A stretch of 12,619 nt of DNA. It comes from an uncultured bacterium (GTDB lineage: Bacteria > Bacteroidota > Bacteroidia > Chitinophagales > CAIOSU01). The translations under genes and the position numbers were made by a program. Below, piece by piece: positions 8,528 through 12,619 of the stretch. The notes beneath the pieces are model-generated. The model was not told where the DNA came from. It made no database searches and worked only from the letters and a program-made list of their open reading frames with translations. Positions within the stretch are counted from its first letter, which is position 1. Each line of letters starts with the position of its first letter. The stretch lies in NCBI GenBank assembly GCA_903861055.1, contig CAIOSU010000431.1, forward strand, positions 1-12,619, read 5' to 3'.

Positions 8528-9184
8528 ATGCAAATACAGCTGGAGCATTTAATACCCGAACCGCTTATCGAAATTGCCCCAAAAACCTCTGGTGTATGGT
8601 TGCGGCAAGTAGTACTTGAACCCAGCCAATGGATCCAACTGGTTGCCCCATCGGGCCGTGGCAAATCAACGTTACTGAATATAATATACGGCAACCGTAA
8701 CGACTACCAAGGCCAAGTAAAAATTGATGGTAAAAACATCCAAAGTTTTACTGCTAACGAATGGGCACAACTCAGGAGCGAACGCCTATCGGTGGTGTTT
8801 CAAGACCTACGCTTGTTTGCCGACCTTTCTGGCTGGGATAACTTATTGCTAAAACAGCAGCTCACCAAAACAGTTACTAAAGAGCAGATAGCCGAAATGG
8901 CAACTCATTTGGGCATAATGAGGCTTTTAGATAAAACCTGCGGCACCATGTCGTATGGCGAGCGGCAGCGAGTGGCCATCATCCGCAGTTTGCTGCAGCC
9001 TTTTGAATATCTATTGCTCGATGAACCTTTTAGCCATTTAGATGAAGCCAACCGCCAAATTGCGGCCAACCTCATACAAAAGGCTTGCGCTGCACGCAAC
9101 GCCGGTTTGCTGATTGCAGGCTTGGGCGCCGATAAATATTTTACCTACCACCAAAGCCTGCAACTGGATGAAACTAACGGGTAA
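8528..9184 (+). CDS. ABC transporter ATP-binding protein (MacB/LolD-like family)
   Basis: This 218-residue cytoplasmic ATPase probably drives the permease encoded next to it. Motifs in order: Walker A APSGRGKST (40-48, with Ala in place of the usual first Gly); Q-loop FQD (Gln92); ABC signature MSYGERQ (141-147, a variant of LSGGQ); Walker B YLLLDEP (161-167, with Asp165 and catalytic Glu166); and D-loop SHLD (169-172). The H-loop, usually THD, reads GLG here (198-200), so the switch histidine appears to be missing. The frame is open upstream into the protease gene, but the ATG at 8528 gives a normal-length protein beginning just before the first beta strand. An ATG at 8521 is out of frame. 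The gene lies 13 bases after the protease stop and overlaps the permease start by 17 bases, so co-transcription is likely. The transported substrate cannot be told from sequence; LolD, MacB and FtsE are the nearest kinds of relative. Confidence 0.9.
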   Translation: MQIQLEHLIPEPLIEIAPKTSGVWLRQVVLEPSQWIQLVAPSGRGKSTLLNIIYGNRNDYQGQVKIDGKNIQSFTANEWAQLRSERLSVVFQDLRLFADLSGWDNLLLKQQLTKTVTKEQIAEMATHLGIMRLLDKTCGTMSYGERQRVAIIRSLLQPFEYLLLDEPFSHLDEANRQIAANLIQKACAARNAGLLIAGLGADKYFTYHQSLQLDETNG

Positions 9185-10340
9185 AATATTCTGGGGCAAA
9201 CAAAGCCGCTGGCAGCTGATTGTGGCCACTGGCGGATTTTGGATAGGACTGTTTATTACCTTGCTTTCCATCCAGTTTTATTTAGACATTAGGCAGATAA
9301 CCAAGCGTAGCGAAGACGAGAAAAACTACATAATAGTAAACAAGACGGTGAACATGGCCAACATGTTCGACAAAACCATATCAATGTTTACCGAAGCGCA
9401 ACTGGATAGCCTCCAAGGCCAGCCTTTTGTGAAAGACATGGGGCTTTTCCGCACCAACACTTTCAATATATATGCCGATGTTAGCGAGCAAATGGGCCTT
9501 GCCTTCGATTTATACATGGAGAGTGTGCCCACTAGGTTCTTGGATACCGTACCCGCCTCGTTTGAGTGGGATAGCACCGACAACTTTGTGCCCGTGCTGG
9601 TAGCCAGCGATTTTTTAAGGATATATAACTTCAGTTTGGCTATGTCGCAAAAACATATGCCCCAGCTAAGCCCACTTACTATACAACTTATACCTATCAA
9701 AATAAAGATTTCGGGCAACGGCAGCACCCGATTGCTAACAGCTAAGGTGGTGGGTTTTACTGATAGGATTCCTTCGGTATTGGTTCCCGAGGACTTTTTG
9801 CTCTGGGCCAACGAAAAATATGGCAACGCGCCGGCACCGCAACCCACCCGAGTGATTCTGCAAATTGACGACCCAGCAAACGAACAGATAAAAGATTATC
9901 TCACGGTCAAAAACTACGACACCAATGCCGATGACTTGCGCCTAGGGGGCATGGCCAATACACTGCAGATAGTAAGTGCCATCTCTGGCAGCATTGGCGG
10001 CATGTTTGTGTTCTTATCATTTGCCATCTTTTTAATGAATTTCCAACTCATTATTAGTAGGGCCAAGGTAGAGATAGGTATATTGCTGGACCTAGGTTAC
10101 CGGCCAAGCGAACTTGCCAAAACCTTGAACAAACAATTTATGTTCATCTTGCTTGGTTGCGCGGCATCGGTAATAGTCATATTGGCCGCACTCGTGGCCG
10201 CAATGCATACGCTGCTAAACAGTTATGGGTTTGAAACAGGGGGTAGTATTTCGTGGATGATACCCGCAATAGCAATCGCGCTGGTACTTCTGCTTCAAGC
10301 ATTTATATACTTGGGCATAAGAGCAGGTATTAAAAGATAA
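9168..10340 (+). CDS. FtsX/MacB-like ABC transporter permease
   Basis: This 390-residue inner-membrane protein has the four-segment layout of the MacB/LolC/FtsX superfamily. One membrane helix lies near residues 18-38, followed by a periplasmic domain of about 225 residues (40-265). Three more helices lie near 267-292, 324-347 and 362-385, and the tail is basic (GIKR). The stretch SRAKVEIGILLDLGYRPSEL (297-316) between helices 2 and 3 matches the conserved cytoplasmic coupling region of FtsX-type permeases. The ATG at 9168 lies inside the end of the ATPase gene (17-base overlap), which suggests translational coupling and a joint complex. Relatives move lipoproteins (LolCE), export toxins or peptides (MacB) or relay ATP hydrolysis to periplasmic hydrolases (FtsX). 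Nothing here settles which applies. Confidence 0.88.
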   Translation: MKLTGKIFWGKQSRWQLIVATGGFWIGLFITLLSIQFYLDIRQITKRSEDEKNYIIVNKTVNMANMFDKTISMFTEAQLDSLQGQPFVKDMGLFRTNTFNIYADVSEQMGLAFDLYMESVPTRFLDTVPASFEWDSTDNFVPVLVASDFLRIYNFSLAMSQKHMPQLSPLTIQLIPIKIKISGNGSTRLLTAKVVGFTDRIPSVLVPEDFLLWANEKYGNAPAPQPTRVILQIDDPANEQIKDYLTVKNYDTNADDLRLGGMANTLQIVSAISGSIGGMFVFLSFAIFLMNFQLIISRAKVEIGILLDLGYRPSELAKTLNKQFMFILLGCAASVIVILAALVAAMHTLLNSYGFETGGSISWMIPAIAIALVLLLQAFIYLGIRAGIKR

Positions 10341-10350
10341 GGACGCTCGT

Positions 10351-10530
10351 TTATTCCAATATTTTTCCAGTGTCTACGGGTGGTTGGTCTGGGTTTGCAG
10401 GCTTCACAGGGTTTTCCGTGTTTCTTTTCAACTCAAACTCATCCATAAACTTGGTATTGATATAAACAAAGCCCAACAGCAACAAACAGAACGCCAAGAA
10501 TAGCGCATTAATTGAATTGTTCACTTTCAT
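10351..10530 (-). CDS. Small single-pass membrane protein, function unknown
   Basis: I do not recognise this 59-residue protein. Residues about 8-25 (ALFLAFCLLLLGFVYI core) form one membrane helix. The tail after it is polar and proline-rich (NPVKPANPDQPPVDTG). With only one positive charge before the helix, topology is uncertain. I chose the ATG at 10528-10530. A GGAAG sequence lies just upstream but unusually close, two bases from the start. A GTG at 10563 would add 11 residues and is less likely. The gene converges on the ABC permease gene, with only 10 bases between the two stop codons and no hairpin terminator visible there. It could be a false open frame, but the clean hydrophobic helix and plausible start favour a real gene. 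Confidence 0.55.
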   Translation of the reverse strand: MKVNNSINALFLAFCLLLLGFVYINTKFMDEFELKRNTENPVKPANPDQPPVDTGKILE

Positions 10531-10841
10531 AGCTTCCGAATTTAGCGGGTTCAGGAAAAGCACTATATTAACTTAAACGGGTAGTTAGGTTAATTTGTTG
10601 TAAAAGATAGGGGTAAATTCTGAAACAATATTAGACGTCCCGCATAGATTTATTCACAATTTACCATCAAATACAGTACTAATGCACTTTATATCAGTGG
10701 ATTAAATTAATTGTTTGTTACAAATCTTAATTGTATCTTAATATTGTGTTATTTAATGTGCAAAGCCAAAACGGCGTATACTATTATGCACAACGCAGGA
10801 AAATTTGCTAAGTGTAGCGATAAACACCTAAAAGAAACCCT
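10531..10841. other. AT-rich intergenic region with operator-like repeats
   Basis: This 311-base stretch lies between two minus-strand genes and has no supported gene on either strand. It is notably AT-rich. It holds overlapping symmetric elements at 10714-10742, listed separately, and a 6-base inverted repeat, TGTGCA (10757-10762) and TGCACA (10787-10792), around a short GCC-AAAAC-GGC hairpin. The latter lacks a T-run and is not a convincing terminator. On the minus strand TATCTTTT (10602-10609) resembles a TAnnTTTG box, but has no well-placed -33 partner. Confidence 0.5.
10714..10742. promoter_or_regulatory. Operator-like cluster of inverted and direct repeats
   Basis: Three ordered elements overlap here: TTTGT-T-ACAAA (10714-10724); TACAA, seven bases, then TTGTA (10719-10735); and a direct repeat of ATCTTAAT at 10724-10731 and 10735-10742, an 11-base period close to one helical turn. 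Such layouts are typical of dimeric regulator sites, but AT-rich DNA makes short symmetries common. The site lies about 190-215 bases upstream of the small membrane protein gene. Confidence 0.3.
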
Positions 10842-11369
10842 TTAATACTGCTGGTTATCTAGCGCAGGAGTGGTGGGGTTGATGATAACAATATAAGGGT
10901 GGGCAGCGCTTTGGTGGCAAGTATTGCAGTTGCTTACTAAATTGGTGTAAGCACTTGTAAATGCTGCCTTATTTTTGCCCTCAACGGCATCCTCCATCGT
11001 TTTTAGTGCCGGTAAGCCTATTGATTTCATCAATTTAGAGATATTGATGCCATCTTCTTCAATGTGGCCATCTTCAACTTCTTCCATCGACTCCTCTAAT
11101 TCGTGTACATAAAATGCGGCAAGTGGCCAGTTTTCGTTTTGACCTGCAAAGTATAGTTTATTGGCATGGCGCTGTATGTGGCTCATTACCACAGCCAGCT
11201 CTATTTCTTCGTCGTCTTCGTGTGCTTGGTGGCCGCCAAGGTTTGGCGCTTCTTGCCTACTAGCCACCATCATATCAATTCGTTTATTGGCGTGGCTTAG
11301 GCGCATCATTAATACTATATTCAAAACCAAAAGCAGCACAAATGCTACCCAAATGTATGCCTGTTTCAT
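10842..11369 (-). CDS. Membrane-anchored protein with a single C-terminal haem c site
   Basis: This 175-residue protein has an N-terminal membrane anchor (about residues 5-23), then a His- and acid-rich linker (around 46-57). A mostly helical domain follows, containing SHIQRHANKLYFAGQNENWPLA (split across about 63-84), and the C-terminal haem-binding motif CNTCH (148-152). Haem near the C-terminus of a helical bundle recalls class II (c'-type) cytochromes. The ending CNTCHQSAAHPYIVIINPT with a final NQQY resembles small predicted c-type haem proteins that end in IVI..PT....NQ.F; that likeness is from memory. A role in periplasmic electron transfer or haem-based sensing is possible but unproven. 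I chose the ATG at 11367-11369; a TTG two codons earlier is the only nearby alternative. The gene lies 63 bases after the DUF985 gene on the same strand, so they may be co-transcribed. Confidence 0.8.
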   Translation of the reverse strand: MKQAYIWVAFVLLLVLNIVLMMRLSHANKRIDMMVASRQEAPNLGGHQAHEDDEEIELAVVMSHIQRHANKLYFAGQNENWPLAAFYVHELEESMEEVEDGHIEEDGINISKLMKSIGLPALKTMEDAVEGKNKAAFTSAYTNLVSNCNTCHQSAAHPYIVIINPTTPALDNQQY

Positions 11370-11432
11370 ATCCAATTTTCAGATTGCTAATGTAGTAACA
11401 AATAGCCCAACAAAACACTAAAATGCTGTTAA

Positions 11433-11930
11433 TTAACCTATTCGGGTGAGTGCTGTTATTTCAGCAGCATGTTGAGGATAGTTTACTATCAACTCGTTTC
11501 GGTCGGCCATTTCAAAATCGTGGAAATCGAAACCTGGCGAAACCGTGCAGCCCGTAAGCACGAAACCCTGCTGACTCAGGACCCTGCTTGCAAACCAGTT
11601 GCCCGCTTTTACTACATACTGTGGCACAGCACCCGCGCTTATGTCAATGCCTATCAAAGTCCTTAATAGCACACCATCCTCATCAATTTCAAACAACTCA
11701 AGGGTATGGCCAGCATAGTAATGCCACATTTCGTCGCTGGCAATACGGTGAAAAGCCGAAAAATTATTGTCAACCAATAGAAAATATATACCTGTGCTGT
11801 AGTTACGCAAATGCCCGTTTGGGCTACTCTCCATCTTTACAAAACCCTCTGAACGATAGGTTTCTTTATAAAAACCCCCTTCGGGGTGAGGCAGCAGCTG
11901 CAGGTGCTTTATCCAATCTTCGGCGCGCAT
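11433..11930 (-). CDS. DUF985 / cupin_5 family protein
   Basis: This 165-residue protein belongs to the small cupin-fold family DUF985 (yeast YML079w-like). The family signatures are all present: HPEGGFYKETYRS (15-27), FHRIASDEMWHYYAG (60-74, with His61, Glu67 and His70 as possible pocket or metal residues) and GCTVSPGFDFHDFEMADRNEL (split across 127-147). The length matches the usual single-domain form, and there is no signal peptide, so it is cytoplasmic. The biochemical role is not established in the family; a sugar or small-molecule ligand has been suggested from fold similarity. The ATG at 11928-11930 begins right before the conserved N-terminal helix. The gene is divergent from tsaB and precedes the haem protein gene on the same strand. 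Confidence 0.9.
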   Translation of the reverse strand: MRAEDWIKHLQLLPHPEGGFYKETYRSEGFVKMESSPNGHLRNYSTGIYFLLVDNNFSAFHRIASDEMWHYYAGHTLELFEIDEDGVLLRTLIGIDISAGAVPQYVVKAGNWFASRVLSQQGFVLTGCTVSPGFDFHDFEMADRNELIVNYPQHAAEITALTRIG

Positions 11931-12054
11931 AAGGCAATGAGTTAAAAAAGTAAACGTAAACCTAATGCAATAATGCGAAAAAGCTATTCTAAAGTTTTTG
12001 AGTCAAGCGTTGCATTAAATCTACTTAGAGTTGCTAAATTAGGCGCTCCAAGCT
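11931..12054. promoter_or_regulatory. Divergent promoter region of DUF985 and tsaB genes
   Basis: This 124-base gap must serve both genes. For tsaB, TAAATTAG (12035-12042) is one base off TAnnTTTG and has a TTG at 12010-12012, 22 bases upstream. For the DUF985 gene, the minus strand reads TAGGTTTA at 11957-11964, also one base off, with no clear -33 box. Both matches are weak. No clear Shine-Dalgarno sequence is seen for either gene. Confidence 0.3.
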
Positions 12055-12619
12055 ATGCCCATAATACTATCCATAGAAACCTCCAACAATAACTGTTCGG
12101 TTTGCATTTCCATAAACGGAGAGATAGCAGCCCTGCGGGAAAACAACGAAGGCAACCTGCACGCATCATTGCTGACCCCTTTTATAGAAGCAGTGCTTAA
12201 TGAAGCTGGTATAAAGGCTCAACAACTAGATGCCGTGTGCCTAAGTTCGGGCCCCGGCTCCTACACCGGATTGCGCATTGGGGCTAGTGCTGCAAAAGCC
12301 ATTTGTTATGCTACTGGCAAGCCTTTGATAGCGGTGAGCACGTTAATGGCTATGGTTGCAGGCTATATAGCCGTGCATGACAAACCCAACGCAAATGCTA
12401 TATTCTGCCCCATGATAGATGCCCGACGCATGGAGGTATACGCGGCACTATACAATAGTCAATTAGCTGAGCTTAAGCCGGCAGCCCCTTGGATACTTAC
12501 CGAAGAAAATTTCATTGCTGAATATATAGAAAAACATAACATTGTTTGCTTGGGTAATGGAGCATTAAAAGGAACCGAACTGTTACTAACCGATCGTGTA
12601 ACCATTGATGGCAATGCCC
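12055..12619 (+). CDS. tsaB: tRNA threonylcarbamoyladenosine biosynthesis protein TsaB (5' part)
   Basis: The first 188 codons are present; the gene runs off the right edge. TsaB is the non-catalytic ASKHA-fold partner of TsaD. With TsaE it forms the complex that transfers threonylcarbamoyl to A37 of ANN-decoding tRNAs. The family signatures are clear: the N-terminal phosphate-loop-like strand ILSIETSNNNCSV (4-16), LSSGPGSYTGLRIG (63-76) and MIDARRMEVYAAL (120-132). The start ATG at 12055 opens directly into the conserved first strand. TsaB proteins usually have about 220-240 residues, so roughly a fifth should lie beyond the window. It is a housekeeping gene and gives no specific link to its neighbours. 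Confidence 0.95.
   Translation, partial: MPIILSIETSNNNCSVCISINGEIAALRENNEGNLHASLLTPFIEAVLNEAGIKAQQLDAVCLSSGPGSYTGLRIGASAAKAICYATGKPLIAVSTLMAMVAGYIAVHDKPNANAIFCPMIDARRMEVYAALYNSQLAELKPAAPWILTEENFIAEYIEKHNIVCLGNGALKGTELLLTDRVTIDGNA

Noticed and set aside
9326..9847. Minus-strand open frame of 173 codons
   Set aside because: It is antisense to the periplasmic domain of the permease. It is cysteine- and serine-rich with no domain, as expected of a shadow frame.
10757..10792. Hairpin as terminator after the haem protein gene
   Set aside because: The outer stem is six bases around a loop of 24, the inner stem is three bases, and no T-run follows on the minus strand.
11588..11932. Plus-strand open frame of 114 codons
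   Set aside because: It is antisense to the DUF985 gene, which carries all its family motifs. No domain is seen in the antisense product.

Overview
The window reads as a chromosomal segment of a Bacteroidota bacterium. Supporting this are a secreted subtilase ending in a type IX secretion (T9SS) type A sorting domain, a very large alpha-2-macroglobulin of the form common in that phylum, few clear Shine-Dalgarno sites, and AT-rich intergenic DNA. I cannot name a genus. No tRNA, rRNA, CRISPR array, insertion sequence or phage gene is visible. All clear genes look intact except the one cut by the right edge.

Layout from left to right. On the minus strand, 48-6176 encodes a 2042-residue exported alpha-2-macroglobulin with a complete thioester motif (CSEQ). 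A 355-base divergent intergenic region follows, holding a 7-base tandem repeat next to the macroglobulin start. On the plus strand lies a tightly packed three-gene run: a T9SS-exported S8 serine protease (6532-8514, TTG start), an ABC ATPase (8528-9184) and its MacB/LolC-like permease (9168-10340, overlapping the ATPase gene by 17 bases). Convergent to this run is a 59-residue single-pass membrane protein gene (10351-10530, minus). After a 311-base AT-rich gap come two minus-strand genes 63 bases apart: a membrane-anchored protein with one haem c site (10842-11369) and a DUF985/cupin_5 protein (11433-11930). Divergent from these is the 5' part of tsaB (12055 to the window end), a universal tRNA-modification gene.

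The most suggestive arrangement is the divergent pairing of a protease-trapping macroglobulin with a secreted protease, followed by an ABC exporter-type pair whose ATPase lacks the usual H-loop histidine. A joint function (envelope protection, or surface proteolysis with its own safety device) is inference from gene order only. The individual families are known, and I see no proof of a wholly new system.
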